Source: CADEED01 sp035286365 (GTDB lineage Bacteria; Pseudomonadota; Gammaproteobacteria; Steroidobacterales; Steroidobacteraceae). Taken from it: a stretch of 26,952 nucleotides of DNA. This document shows, piece after piece, positions 1-8,598 of the stretch; the stretch's first letter is position 1; the number at the start of each line of letters is the position of its first letter. The stretch lies in contig DATHJZ010000216.1 in NCBI GenBank assembly GCA_035286365.1, positions 1 to 26,952 on the forward strand, read 5' to 3'. Below the pieces are notes generated by a model that saw only the letters and a list, made by a program, of their open reading frames with translations, made no database searches and had not been told where the DNA came from. Made by a program: the position numbers and the translations under genes.

Positions 1-95
1 GGCAGCGTGCGGATGCCGGCGGCACCGCCCAGCATGATCAGGATGGAGATGACCCATGCCAGCACGGGCCGTTCGATAAAAACCCGCGACAGCAT
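1..95 (-). CDS. RND efflux permease, N-terminal fragment
   Basis: This is the first 31 codons of an inner-membrane RND (HAE1/AcrB-type) drug or solute exporter; the rest lies outside the window. The ATG at 95-93 directly follows the TGA stop of the membrane fusion protein gene (TGAATG). The visible translation starts MLSRVFIERPVLAWVISILI and continues into a hydrophobic segment. The opening F-I-x-R-P followed by transmembrane helix 1 is a hallmark of RND permeases. Adjacency to the adaptor gene on the same strand indicates a translationally coupled efflux operon. Its substrate cannot be told from this fragment. Confidence 0.88.
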   Translation of the reverse strand, partial: MLSRVFIERPVLAWVISILIMLGGAAGIRTL

Positions 96-1262
96 TCAGT
101 CGGCGGCGAACGGGGCGGATCCGCCGGCGCCGCCGGCCTTCACAAGGTTCACGGCCACCGGCTTGACACTCTGGCCCGGCTTGATGCGGCTCAGGCCTTC
201 GACGATGAGCTTGTCGCCAGGCGCAAGGCCCGAAGTCACCAGCCATTTGTCGCCGACGGTGCGGTCCGCGACCAGGGTGCGCATCTCGGCCTTGGAATCC
301 CCATTCACGACCAGCGCGGTCGCATTGCCTTTCACGTCGCGCGAAATCGCCTGCTGTGGCGCGAGGATCGCGTCCTTCGCTTCGACCGGAGAGAACAACG
401 CGCGCACGTACATCCCCGGCAGCAGCAGTGCTTCGGGGTTTGGAAAGCGCGCGCGGATCGTCACGGTGCCCGTGCTTGCATCCACCATGGATTCGGCGAA
501 CTGCAGCACGCCATCGTGCCGGTAGCGGCTGCCGTCTTCGAGAATCAGGCTCACCGACGTGGACGCTTGCGTGACCCCGCCGTCGGCCAGCTGACGGCGC
601 AGGCCTAACAACACGCCGCTCGATTGCTGGATGTCGACGAAAATCGGATCGAGGCGCTGAATGGTCGTGAGGGGTTCAGCCTGAGCCGCCGATACCAGCG
701 CGCCGGTGGTCACCACCGAACGCCCGATGCGGCCGGAAATAGGTGCGCTGACCTCCGTGAACTGGCGATTGATGTCGGCCGTCTCGAGCGCCGCGCGTGC
801 GCGTTCGGCGCTGGCGCTGGCGGCATCCGCCGTGGCCTGTGCATCGAGCAGATCCTGGCGGCTGACGACCTGTGCTTTGGCGAGCTCCGCGAACCGGTCG
901 GCGCGCGCGCGTGCGGCGTCGCGGGTTGCGATGGCGCTGGCAAGGTCGGCGCGCGCCTGCCCGGCAGCGGACTCGTAGATGCGCGGGTCGATGCGATAAA
1001 GCACGTCCCCGGCGCGAACAGTTGCCCCTTCGGTGAACATGCGCGCCTGGATGATTCCTGACACCTGCGGCCGAACCTCGGAGGTCTCGAACGCGGCGGT
1101 GCGCCCGGGCAGCTCGACCCGCAATGGCACGGATTCGCGCTCGAGCACGACATAACCCACTTCCGGCGTCTTTTCGGTTTTGTCTCGGCCGTTGTCTTTT
1201 GCGCAAGCAGTGAGCAGCAGAGCCAGCGAAAGAGCGGTCGACAGAACTATTGTTGTACGCAA
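96..1262 (-). CDS. RND efflux membrane fusion (adaptor) lipoprotein
   Basis: Periplasmic adaptor of the AcrA/MexA (HlyD) family that links an RND pump to an outer-membrane channel. I chose the TTG at 1262-1260 because it gives a standard lipoprotein signal peptide ending in lipobox LLTAC (Cys20) and a 388-residue protein, normal for the family. The reading frame stays open upstream to a GTG at 1394, which would add 44 non-hydrophobic residues before the signal peptide. The lipoyl/barrel-sandwich halves (about V-R-P-Q-V-S-G-I-I and V-S-A-P-I-S-G-R-I-G-R) flank an Ala/Arg-rich coiled-coil hairpin, and the C-terminal beta-barrel contains L-L-L-P-G-M-Y-V-R. It abuts the RND permease gene. No linked outer-membrane channel or repressor is visible. 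Confidence 0.9.
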   Translation of the reverse strand: MRTTIVLSTALSLALLLTACAKDNGRDKTEKTPEVGYVVLERESVPLRVELPGRTAAFETSEVRPQVSGIIQARMFTEGATVRAGDVLYRIDPRIYESAAGQARADLASAIATRDAARARADRFAELAKAQVVSRQDLLDAQATADAASASAERARAALETADINRQFTEVSAPISGRIGRSVVTTGALVSAAQAEPLTTIQRLDPIFVDIQQSSGVLLGLRRQLADGGVTQASTSVSLILEDGSRYRHDGVLQFAESMVDASTGTVTIRARFPNPEALLLPGMYVRALFSPVEAKDAILAPQQAISRDVKGNATALVVNGDSKAEMRTLVADRTVGDKWLVTSGLAPGDKLIVEGLSRIKPGQSVKPVAVNLVKAGGAGGSAPFAAD

Positions 1263-1458
1263 GAAGCCGCCACGGATGGGATATTGCTTTGAGCCTAACA
1301 AGCCACATCGGTTCCCAACGCTTTTGTAGGACCCGTCCGACGTGGCTGCTGGCGAGTTACTTGTCGCGACGCAGAAACCCGATCGAGTATCCACCTGCTC
1401 GGCGAACTCGCCCGGTACGGGCAGCCAACCTCGCGGCGGATGATCTTATGCTCTGGCC

Positions 1459-3801
1459 ATGCGATCTGCGAAAACCGCGTTGTGCCTGGTCGTCGTGCCA
1501 ATGCTTTTCGCCGGCGCGCCGTCCGCATTTGCCGCCGATACTTCCGCAGATGGATGGATCGGACATCCGGCTGCTGCGACCACACCGGTCGTACTGCATT
1601 TTCGCCGCGAGCTCGCGCTCGATCGGGTACCACGCACGCTGTCGGCATCCGTCACGGCGGACAATCGTTTCATTCTCTTCGTGAACGGCAGGCGCGTCGC
1701 CAGCGGTCCTTCCACCGGTACGATCAAGAGCTGGCGCTATAGCACCATCGATCTCGCGCCGCTGCTGCGTCCCGGTCACAACGTCATCGCCGCGGCGGTG
1801 TGGAATTTCGGCGCGGCGGCACCGCTCGCGCAACAGAGGGTGGCGACCGGCTTTCGCCTGAGCGGCGACGACATTTCCACGGGCGACGGTGGATGGCGCG
1901 TGAAAGTCGACGCCGGGCACTCGGCGGTCACCACAAACCAGCTGGCGCCGCAGTACTACGTGGCGGGTACGCCGGAAATCATCGACGCAAACAAGGCCGA
2001 CTGGACCTGGATGGGCGCAAAGGAATCCGGCGGCGACTGGCGCGACGCCGTTCCGGTGCCGGCGGCTGCCGCGCGCACCCTCATCGCGGATCCGCTGCCG
2101 GCGCAGACCTACATGCCCGCCGCGCCGGGCAGCACCGTGCGCTCGACGCTGCCCGACGCCAGGGCATTCCCGGCGCGGCCGGTCACTATTCCGGCGCATT
2201 CGGTGGCCAAACTACTGCTGCGCCGCGACGCGATGATCTCGGCTTATTCCGAGCTGGACGTTGCTGGCGGCAAGGATGCGCAGATCAGGCTGACCTACAC
2301 CGAGGCGCTCTATGACGCGCAGGGGGAGCGTGGACAACGCGATCTCGTCGAGGGACGCCGCGTCGTCGGCATCTTCGACACGTTCATCGCCGACGGCGCG
2401 ACGCGGACCTTTGCCCCGCTGTGGTGGCGCACCTGGCGGTTCGTGGAGCTCGACATCACCACGCGGGACGAACCGCTCACCTTGCGCGCGTTCCGCCTCA
2501 ACGAGACCGGTTATCCGTACCGCCAAGTGGCGCGCTTCGAGAGCAGCGATGCCGGGCTCAATGAAATCTGGGACATCGGCTGGCGAACATTGCGCATCGA
2601 TGCGCACGAAACCTTCATGGACAGTTCGTACTGGGAGCAGCTCCAGTACGGCGGCGACACACGGCTGGAAATGCTGATCTCCTACGCGGTGTCGGGCGAC
2701 CCGCGGCTGGCATCGCAGGCGATCGACGCGTTCGCCGAGTCGAACGCGGACGGCGGGCTCATCCAGGGCGCCTACCCGAGCCGCGGCGACAATGTCATCG
2801 CCACGTTTTCGCTGGCGTGGATCGGCATGCTGGCGGACTGGTCGAAGGAACAGCCCGATCCAGCGCCGCTCCTGCGGCACCTGCCGCGCGTGCGGATCAT
2901 CCTCGACTGGTTCGGCAAACTGCAGAACCCGCGCGGGTTGTTAGGACCGAATCCGCACTGGAACTTCATCGACTGGTCCGGCCAGCGCTGGGACGATCGG
3001 ACGGTATTTCCGTCGTATGGAAAAACCGGCGGCAGCTGCCTGATGACGGTCATGTGGCTGGGCGCGCTCGAACAGGCGGCCGCGCTCGAATCGGCCTACG
3101 GCGACAAGTCCTTCGCCGCCAAGGATGCGGAACGGGCCACGCGCGCACGCGCCGCGATCCGCGAAAATTGCTGGGACGCGCAGCGCGGACTGTTCGCCGA
3201 CAACCCGGATCGCGACGTGTTCAGCCAGCACATGAACACGCTCGCGGTGCTGTACGACGCAGCCACTCGCGACGAGGCGCCGGGAATCCTCGAGCGGATC
3301 ACGCTGCCGGGTAAGGGCATCGACGCGCCGGAGGGGATGTTTGCGTCGACTTACTACTTCGCCTGGTACCTCGTGCGCGCCTTCGAGCATGCCGGGCTGT
3401 CGGATCGATATGTGCAGCTGCTGTCGAGCTGGCGCGATTTGCTCGCACTCAAGTTCACCACCTGGCCGGAATCGCTGACGCATCCGCGTTCGGATACCCA
3501 CGCCTGGAGTGCGCATCCGACCGCCGATCTGCTGTCGATCGTCGCGGGGATCAGGTCCGCCGGGCGGGGTTATTCACGCGTGCGCATCGCGCCCACGCTC
3601 GGCAGCCTCACTTCGCTCGAGGCGACGGCTGCTACTCCGCAAGGACCGGTGTCGGTTCGTTACCGGATCGAAAATGACCAGCTTCGGGCGGAGATCGAAC
3701 GTCCGGAATCGCTCCCGGGTGAGTTCATCTGGCACGGCCACAGCTACCCGCTGCGCGAGAGGCGCACGCGCCTCACGCTTCCGCGGCCACAGCCTCACTA
3801 A
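1459..3801 (+). CDS. secreted alpha-L-rhamnosidase, GH78 type
   Basis: A 780-residue glycoside hydrolase expected to release terminal alpha-L-rhamnose from glycosides or polysaccharides. A Sec signal peptide spans about residues 1-25 (ends AFAA). An N-terminal beta-sandwich region (about 30-330) precedes an (alpha/alpha)6 barrel. The segment DSSYWEQLQYGGDTR at 388-402 places D388, E393 and D400 with the same 5- and 7-residue spacing as Asp567, Glu572 and Asp579 of the Bacillus sp. GL1 rhamnosidase. E671 in TTWPES suits the general base (Glu841 there). A short C-terminal beta domain closes the protein. It is divergent from the efflux genes and convergent with the LacI gene, with no obvious operon partner; the rhamnose catabolic genes lie about 17 kb away in the window. 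The family is clear, the exact substrate is not. Confidence 0.88.
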   Translation: MRSAKTALCLVVVPMLFAGAPSAFAADTSADGWIGHPAAATTPVVLHFRRELALDRVPRTLSASVTADNRFILFVNGRRVASGPSTGTIKSWRYSTIDLAPLLRPGHNVIAAAVWNFGAAAPLAQQRVATGFRLSGDDISTGDGGWRVKVDAGHSAVTTNQLAPQYYVAGTPEIIDANKADWTWMGAKESGGDWRDAVPVPAAAARTLIADPLPAQTYMPAAPGSTVRSTLPDARAFPARPVTIPAHSVAKLLLRRDAMISAYSELDVAGGKDAQIRLTYTEALYDAQGERGQRDLVEGRRVVGIFDTFIADGATRTFAPLWWRTWRFVELDITTRDEPLTLRAFRLNETGYPYRQVARFESSDAGLNEIWDIGWRTLRIDAHETFMDSSYWEQLQYGGDTRLEMLISYAVSGDPRLASQAIDAFAESNADGGLIQGAYPSRGDNVIATFSLAWIGMLADWSKEQPDPAPLLRHLPRVRIILDWFGKLQNPRGLLGPNPHWNFIDWSGQRWDDRTVFPSYGKTGGSCLMTVMWLGALEQAAALESAYGDKSFAAKDAERATRARAAIRENCWDAQRGLFADNPDRDVFSQHMNTLAVLYDAATRDEAPGILERITLPGKGIDAPEGMFASTYYFAWYLVRAFEHAGLSDRYVQLLSSWRDLLALKFTTWPESLTHPRSDTHAWSAHPTADLLSIVAGIRSAGRGYSRVRIAPTLGSLTSLEATAATPQGPVSVRYRIENDQLRAEIERPESLPGEFIWHGHSYPLRERRTRLTLPRPQPH

Positions 3802-3849
3802 CTAGTCTGCGTACAGCCGGTGTTGCCGAGCTGGATGAGCTGCGGGCCG

Positions 3850-4950
3850 TCAGGTCTTGCGGCCGTCGGCGACGGCGGCGCTTTGCGCGGCCTTGGCGCG
3901 CCGCAGGCTGCGCACCTGCTCCAGGCGCTGATTGTGCGCAGGTCCAGTCGATTGCCTGAATGTGACCGACGATTCGATGACGTGCGCGGTGTGATCTTCC
4001 GATTCGCCGCGCAGCTCGCGCAGCAGCAGGTCCGCGGCTTTGGCCGACATCGCGCTGATGGGCTGGCGGATTGTAGTCAGGGCAGGCCATACCTGGCTCG
4101 CGAGCGGCATGTCGTCGAAGCCGGCGATCGAGAGGTCGTCGGGCACTCCCAGGCCGAAACTGTGCGCGACCGCGAGCGCGCCGGCGGCCATTTCGTCGTT
4201 GCTCGCGAAAATTGCCGAGGGACGCTGATCCTCTGACACCTGTAGCAGCTTGCGCGCCGCCTGCATGCCGGACTGATGGGAGTTGTAGCCCTGCACCACC
4301 AGCGATTTATCGAGCGTGAGGCCGCAGTTCTTGAGGCCGTCGAGGTAGCCGCGATAACGGTCGCCGACCGCCGCGTGATCCGGATTGCCGACGATGAAGC
4401 CGATGCGCGTATGGCCGAGCGCCGCGAGGTGCTCGGTCATGCGCGCGCTGCTCTCGCGATCGTTGGTGTACACGCTGCGATGAACGTCGGGGTGTTCGGC
4501 CGGCGCGATGCGCACGAACGGAATGTTCTTCTCTTTGAGAATGCCGACCAACGCGACCATGTCGGACAGCGGCGGCGTGAGGATGACGCCGTCGGCGCGC
4601 GAATGTTTGACGTTGCGCGCAACTTCTTCGGCGAGCGTGGGCGCGCGGTAATCGCACGGCTGCATCACGACCTGGTAGTGCGCGGCGCGGCAGGTGTCGA
4701 GAACACCCGCGAGCACGCTGGTCGCGTAGTACTCGCACGAACGGTCGTAGAGCAGGCCTATTAGATAGGAGCGGCTGCCGCTTAGGCCCCGCGCCGAGGC
4801 GTTCGGGTGATAGTCGAGTTTGCGGATGACGCGCAGCACCTTTTCACGCGTGTGCGGCTTGACGGTCGACACGTTGTTGATCACGCGAGAGACGGTCTTG
4901 ATGGAGACTCGCGCCTGCGCTGCGACGTCGCGAATGGTAGCGATGCTCAT
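3850..4950 (-). CDS. LacI-family transcriptional regulator
   Basis: A 366-residue sugar-responsive repressor. The N-terminal helix-turn-helix is plain at residues 4-26 (TIRDVAAQARVSIKTVSRV), followed by the hinge helix (N-A-S-A-R-G-L) and a periplasmic-binding-protein-like effector domain with S-D-D/N-D-E-M-A-A-G-A and G-F-D-D-M-P motifs typical of the family. The start ATG at 4950 is 20 bp after the stop of the GH3 gene, preceded by a short AGG ribosome site, so it is probably co-transcribed as the last gene of an MFS-GH3-lacI unit. Sites of the form TGACANCGTTGTCY at 6957-6970 and 8494-8507 are the likely operators (inference). The inducer is probably a sugar released by the GH3 enzyme. Confidence 0.93.
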   Translation of the reverse strand: MSIATIRDVAAQARVSIKTVSRVINNVSTVKPHTREKVLRVIRKLDYHPNASARGLSGSRSYLIGLLYDRSCEYYATSVLAGVLDTCRAAHYQVVMQPCDYRAPTLAEEVARNVKHSRADGVILTPPLSDMVALVGILKEKNIPFVRIAPAEHPDVHRSVYTNDRESSARMTEHLAALGHTRIGFIVGNPDHAAVGDRYRGYLDGLKNCGLTLDKSLVVQGYNSHQSGMQAARKLLQVSEDQRPSAIFASNDEMAAGALAVAHSFGLGVPDDLSIAGFDDMPLASQVWPALTTIRQPISAMSAKAADLLLRELRGESEDHTAHVIESSVTFRQSTGPAHNQRLEQVRSLRRAKAAQSAAVADGRKT

Positions 4951-4970
4951 TCGGGCCTAAGAGTAATCGT

Positions 4971-6911
4971 TCAGCGGGAACCGCGCTCGGCGTAGGCGAG
5001 CCCGAACCCAAACGGAAAGAGCGGGTCGTAGCCGTCGTCATGGACGTTGAGCGGTGCCTGGCTGCCATCTTTCGGCCAGGAGAACGACAACTTTCCCCGG
5101 AAATCGAAGCGCACCGCGCCCGCGGGGTTCCGGAACAGCACGTCCGCAATACCCGCTCCTTCGGTGCCGGGCAGCCACGCGACGACGAAGGCATCGGCCG
5201 CGTCGATATGTTCCTTGACCCACATTGGCCGGCCGTTGATCAGCACTGCGACCACGGGAATACCCGCTTTCTTGAGTTTCCGCAGCAATGCGAGATCGGC
5301 GCTGCCATTCGGAAGACTGAGCGCCTTCACGTTGCCTTCGTACTCGGCATAGGGATTCTCGCCGAACACGACGATGGCAACGTCGGGACGCCTGGTGTGC
5401 GAACCATCGGGCGCAAGTTCTGCCGTGCCGCCCGCCGCCGTTACCGCGGCGCGGATGCCCGCGTAGATTGATGTCGCGCCCGGGAAGTCCGCGTTGGCAT
5501 TTCCGGTTCCTTGCCAGCTGATCGTCCAGCCGCCGGCCTGTTTGCCGATGTTGTCGGCGCCGTCGCCGGCGACCAATACGCGAGCCCGCGGCTTGAGCGG
5601 CAGCACCCCGCCGTTCTTGAGCAGCACCAGCGATTCGCGCACCGCCTGGCGTGCGAGCTCGCGATGATCCGCGGCGCCAACGATGCCGTTCTTGTTAGCC
5701 AGCGGCCGGGTCGAGGGCCTGCCCTTGTCGAACAGGCCGGCGCGAATCTTCACGCGCAGAATCCGCGCGACCGCATCGTCGATGCGTTCCTGCGGAATGT
5801 CGCCGGACTTCACCTGCCCAATCGTGTTGGCGAGAAATCGTTGCCAGTCCTCGGGCACCATGAAAAGGTCGATGCCCGCCTTCACCGCCGCGGCGCAACT
5901 GTCCTTCGAACATCCCTGGACCTCGTCAATGCCGTTCCAGTCGCTGACTACGAGGCCGTCGAAGCCCATGCGCTTTTTGAGGACCTCGGTGATCAGGTAT
6001 TGGTGGCCATGCATCTTCCAGCCCTGCCAGCTGTTGTACGAGACCATCACGGTCTGGACGCCGGCGTTCAGTGCAGAGACATAACCTTGTCCGTGAATGT
6101 CCAGCAGGAGCTGTTCATCGGCAACGTTGTCGCCGCGATCGACGCCCGCCTTGGTGCCGCCGTCGCCGATGTAGTGCTTGGCGGTCGCGAGCACATGTGT
6201 GCCGTCGAGAAATGCGGGCGTGCCGGCCGCGCCTTGCAATCCGCGCACCATGCGCCCGGCGTAGGCCGACACGAGTTCCGGGTCTTCGGAATACCCCTCA
6301 TAGGTGCGGCCCCAATGATCGTCGCGCACAACGGCGACGGTCGGCGCGAACGCCCAGTCGATACCGGTGGCGGCGACTTCCTGCGCCGTCGCTGCGCCTA
6401 TCTTCTCCATGAGATCCGGATCGCGCGCCGCGCCCAGGCCGATGTTGTGCGGAAACAGAGTGGCGCCGATCACGTTGTTGTGGCCATGAACCGCGTCGGT
6501 ACCCCAGAAAATCGGAATCGCGACTGCGCCTTCGCCCGGCGCCATCGACGCGTCGTAGAACTCGTCCGCGAGCTTCACCCAATCGGCGATGGTCGCGTGT
6601 TTTTCATTGGCGGGAAATGCACCACCGCCGTTCAGGATCGAGCCGAGGTGATAGCGCCGCACGTCGGCCGGCGTCACCGAACGAATGTCCGGCTGCACCA
6701 TCTGTGCGACCTTCTGCTCGAGCGTCATGCGGGCTAACAATTGGCGAATGCGCTCCTCGAGCGCCGGGTCGGCGGGGATTGCTACGGTCTTTGGCCAGGC
6801 TGCCGCCGGCGTTGCCGGCACCGTCTGTGCCACGGCCAGTGGGGCGGCGAGTGCGACCAGCAGGGCCGACACCGCGAGAAACGGCTTGAGACGACGCGAA
6901 GTTCTGCGCAT
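4971..6911 (-). CDS. secreted GH3 beta-glucosidase / exo-glucanase
   Basis: A 646-residue exported family 3 glycoside hydrolase, expected to cleave non-reducing beta-glucosyl residues. The ATG at 6911 gives a signal peptide with a twin-arginine-like stretch (RRTSRRLKPFL) ending near A-V-A-Q. An in-frame start at 6971 would add 20 residues and place an operator-like site inside the gene, so I prefer 6911, although no strong ribosome site precedes it. The N-terminal TIM-barrel domain carries K-H-Y-I-G-D-G-G-T and the nucleophile motif VVSDWNGI, with the nucleophile Asp at 324. The alpha/beta sandwich domain follows, ending in LFPFGFGLAY. It is shorter than ExoP-type glucanases (about 800 or more residues), lacking an extra C-terminal domain. 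It sits between the MFS transporter and the LacI gene on the same strand. Confidence 0.92.
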   Translation of the reverse strand: MRRTSRRLKPFLAVSALLVALAAPLAVAQTVPATPAAAWPKTVAIPADPALEERIRQLLARMTLEQKVAQMVQPDIRSVTPADVRRYHLGSILNGGGAFPANEKHATIADWVKLADEFYDASMAPGEGAVAIPIFWGTDAVHGHNNVIGATLFPHNIGLGAARDPDLMEKIGAATAQEVAATGIDWAFAPTVAVVRDDHWGRTYEGYSEDPELVSAYAGRMVRGLQGAAGTPAFLDGTHVLATAKHYIGDGGTKAGVDRGDNVADEQLLLDIHGQGYVSALNAGVQTVMVSYNSWQGWKMHGHQYLITEVLKKRMGFDGLVVSDWNGIDEVQGCSKDSCAAAVKAGIDLFMVPEDWQRFLANTIGQVKSGDIPQERIDDAVARILRVKIRAGLFDKGRPSTRPLANKNGIVGAADHRELARQAVRESLVLLKNGGVLPLKPRARVLVAGDGADNIGKQAGGWTISWQGTGNANADFPGATSIYAGIRAAVTAAGGTAELAPDGSHTRRPDVAIVVFGENPYAEYEGNVKALSLPNGSADLALLRKLKKAGIPVVAVLINGRPMWVKEHIDAADAFVVAWLPGTEGAGIADVLFRNPAGAVRFDFRGKLSFSWPKDGSQAPLNVHDDGYDPLFPFGFGLAYAERGSR

Positions 6912-6956
6912 GGCGGCACCGTGGAGAAGTTGGGCGGCGGCACTCTTACAGAGCGC

Positions 6957-6970
6957 GGACAACGGTGTCA
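6957..6970 (-). promoter_or_regulatory. LacI-type operator upstream of the GH3 gene
   Basis: On the minus strand this reads TGACACCGTTGTCC, an imperfect palindrome around a central CG typical of LacI-family operators. It lies 46 bp upstream of the preferred GH3 start in the 128-bp gap between the MFS and GH3 genes. The same pattern appears at 8494-8507 and 20967-20980. Binding by the neighbouring LacI regulator is inferred. Confidence 0.55.
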
Positions 6971-7039
6971 ATTACAGGTGCAAACTGCCTTCGCGATGCG
7001 GATTGGAACCGCAGGACACCGCTGGCACTTCTGTCCGGC

Positions 7040-8293
7040 TCACCGGACCGATTTGAGTGGCAGCAAGGCGAGCGCGCTGACCAGCGCCCAGCCGGCCGCA
7101 ACGAAATACAGCCAGCCAAAATCGCCGCCGGCGAGCGACAGCGAGAGGGTCCCGAGCGGCGGTACGATCACCTGCGGAAGCGCGTTGGTGATGTTGAGCA
7201 CGCCCAGGTCGCTGCCGGAATGACGACGGCGATCGCGCAGGATTTCGGTCACGAGCGCAAGGTCGGTGCCGAAATACGCGCCGTGCGCGGCGCCGATTAT
7301 CACCACGCCGATCAGGAACGCGCCGTGCGAATCGGCGGTGGCAATCACCCAAAAGCCCAGGGCATAACAAACGCTGCCGCCCAGGACGAAGAACTTCCGC
7401 CGGCCGAATGCATCGGACAATCTGCCACACAGCAGGCTGAACGCGACGGTCATCACTGCCTGGATGACCACCGCCTGCGAGACCAGCGCCGGAACGTCCG
7501 CCGCGGCGAAGCCGAGTTTGTCGCTCAGGTAGAACGGCAGGTAAGTAGTTAGCAATGCGCTGCCCATGACCAGCGCGAGACGGCTCGACCAGGCCCAGGC
7601 GAAATCCGGATGGGTTCGCGGGCTGACCCAGAAAGCGCGCAACAGACCCGGTAGCGATGCCGGCCGGACGTCGTCGGCCAGTTGACGGCGATCCGGCAGG
7701 ATGTACGCAAAGACCAGCACGGCGGCCGTTCCGAGGCAGGCGGGCAGCATGTACGCGGCCCAGGTCGACGTCGACACGTAGTGGACGAGCACGGCTCCCA
7801 GCGCCTGGCCAATCGGCATGCAGACGGCGAGCACGCCGGACACGAGCCCGCGCTGATCTGAAGGAACCTGGTCGGGCAGCACGGCGACCAATGCCGCCAG
7901 CACCGCATTGAAGGCGAGTTGTGCGAGGCACCAGCCCACCATGACGACCCAGACTTGGTTTGCGGACGCGACGATAGCGAGTCCGGCGGAGCCGCAAATC
8001 ATGCCACCCACCATCCACGGCCGACGCATGCCCCAGCGCGAACGCGTGCGATCGCTCAGGTGACCGAACAGCGGATTGCCGATGAACGCGACTGCGGCGC
8101 CGATGGCCAGCACTTGCGCCAGCGATTGAGCGGCGTGCTGCGGTGCGAGCTCTCGCATCCGCATCGCGATCGTGATCAGCACCGGCGTGAGCAGCGCGAG
8201 CCACATGCCCGTGAAGCCGAGCGCGTACGCAATGATGAAGGTCGCGGTGACGCGCCGCACTGGCGCCGTCAACACCGGATTGTTTGCGCGCAA
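7040..8293 (-). CDS. MFS sugar transporter
   Basis: A 417-residue, 12-helix major facilitator, most likely a sugar:proton symporter. The loop 2-3 motif G-H-L-S-D-R-T-R-S-R-W-G-M-R-R-P resembles sugar transporters of the GPH/SLC45 type, and a second copy (G-R-L-S-D-A-F-G-R-R) follows the central loop. I place the start at the TTG at 8293-8291, preceded by AGGGGG with a 6-nt spacer and giving a normal short cytoplasmic N-terminus. The frame is open up to 8668, but that stretch encodes no plausible protein and overlaps operator-like sites. It is the first gene of a probable transporter/GH3/LacI unit, suggesting import of a glucoside or of the glucose made by the GH3 enzyme. The substrate is inferred from neighbours only. 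Confidence 0.87.
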   Translation of the reverse strand: MRANNPVLTAPVRRVTATFIIAYALGFTGMWLALLTPVLITIAMRMRELAPQHAAQSLAQVLAIGAAVAFIGNPLFGHLSDRTRSRWGMRRPWMVGGMICGSAGLAIVASANQVWVVMVGWCLAQLAFNAVLAALVAVLPDQVPSDQRGLVSGVLAVCMPIGQALGAVLVHYVSTSTWAAYMLPACLGTAAVLVFAYILPDRRQLADDVRPASLPGLLRAFWVSPRTHPDFAWAWSSRLALVMGSALLTTYLPFYLSDKLGFAAADVPALVSQAVVIQAVMTVAFSLLCGRLSDAFGRRKFFVLGGSVCYALGFWVIATADSHGAFLIGVVIIGAAHGAYFGTDLALVTEILRDRRRHSGSDLGVLNITNALPQVIVPPLGTLSLSLAGGDFGWLYFVAAGWALVSALALLPLKSVR

Positions 8294-8414
8294 TCGCCGC
8301 CCCCTATCTTGTTCCGCCGCGGTGCGAGCATCGCACGGAGTGACCCTTTGCGGGATGTGCCGTTGCCTTGTTTGCCGACATGAGCTGCGTTTGGGCTCAC
8401 GGTACTCGCAAAAA

Positions 8415-8428
8415 GACCAACGTTGTCT
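8415..8428. promoter_or_regulatory. LacI-type half-conserved operator
   Basis: The sequence GACCAACGTTGTCT has the palindromic core CAACGTTG and shares CGTTGTCT with the better site at 8494-8507. The left arm is degenerate (10 of 14 positions fit TGACAACGTTGTCA). Position and spacing suit an auxiliary operator of the same regulator. Confidence 0.35.
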
Positions 8429-8454
8429 TTGCTTGAAAACAGGCAAAATAACGT

Positions 8455-8468
8455 TGATAACGCTAACA
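8455..8468. promoter_or_regulatory. second-class LacI-type operator
   Basis: TGATAACGCTAACA fits the pattern TGNTANCGNTANCA exactly and is palindromic at 10 of 14 positions. It overlaps the -10 (GATAAC) of the candidate plus-strand promoter at 8433-8461, as expected for a repressor site. The same pattern recurs at 20919-20932. It differs from the TGACA-type sites, so a second LacI-family regulator outside the window may bind it. Confidence 0.45.
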
Positions 8469-8493
8469 GCAGTTATGGCGTGTTGGTGATTCT

Positions 8494-8507
8494 TGACAGC
8501 GTTGTCT
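8494..8507. promoter_or_regulatory. LacI-type operator upstream of receptor remnant
   Basis: TGACAGCGTTGTCT contains the near-perfect palindrome GACAGCGTTGTC and overlaps a consensus -35 TTGACA (8493-8498). It matches 12 of 14 positions of the GH3-gene operator (6957-6970, minus strand). Probable site for the LacI regulator encoded at 3850-4950. Confidence 0.55.
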
Positions 8508-8598
8508 TTTCGCACGAGTCTACCGACCGAGGCGCCACGCCGGTCCATTCCAGATCGAACACCGGGTGTCGCGCTTGATTCGTGTTGAGGGGCACGCC

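Larger units (their letters stand above)
8294..8598. promoter_or_regulatory. divergent control region between MFS gene and receptor remnant
   Basis: About 300 bp without a convincing gene. It contains three operator-like palindromes (8415-8428, 8455-8468, 8494-8507), a plus-strand promoter candidate TTGAAA (8433-8438), 17 bp, GATAAC (8456-8461), and a consensus -35 hexamer TTGACA (8493-8498) without a good -10. It faces the MFS gene on one side and the TonB-receptor remnant on the other. Confidence 0.6.

Noticed and set aside
1263..1458. Regulatory motifs in the gap between the efflux and rhamnosidase genes
   Set aside because: I looked for LacI- or DeoR-type palindromes and a clear promoter but found none convincing.
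5511..6737. 408-codon plus-strand open frame opposite the GH3 gene
   Set aside because: It is rich in Arg, His and Val without recognisable motifs and lies antisense to a clearly coding GH3 gene; typical shadow frame in GC-rich DNA.
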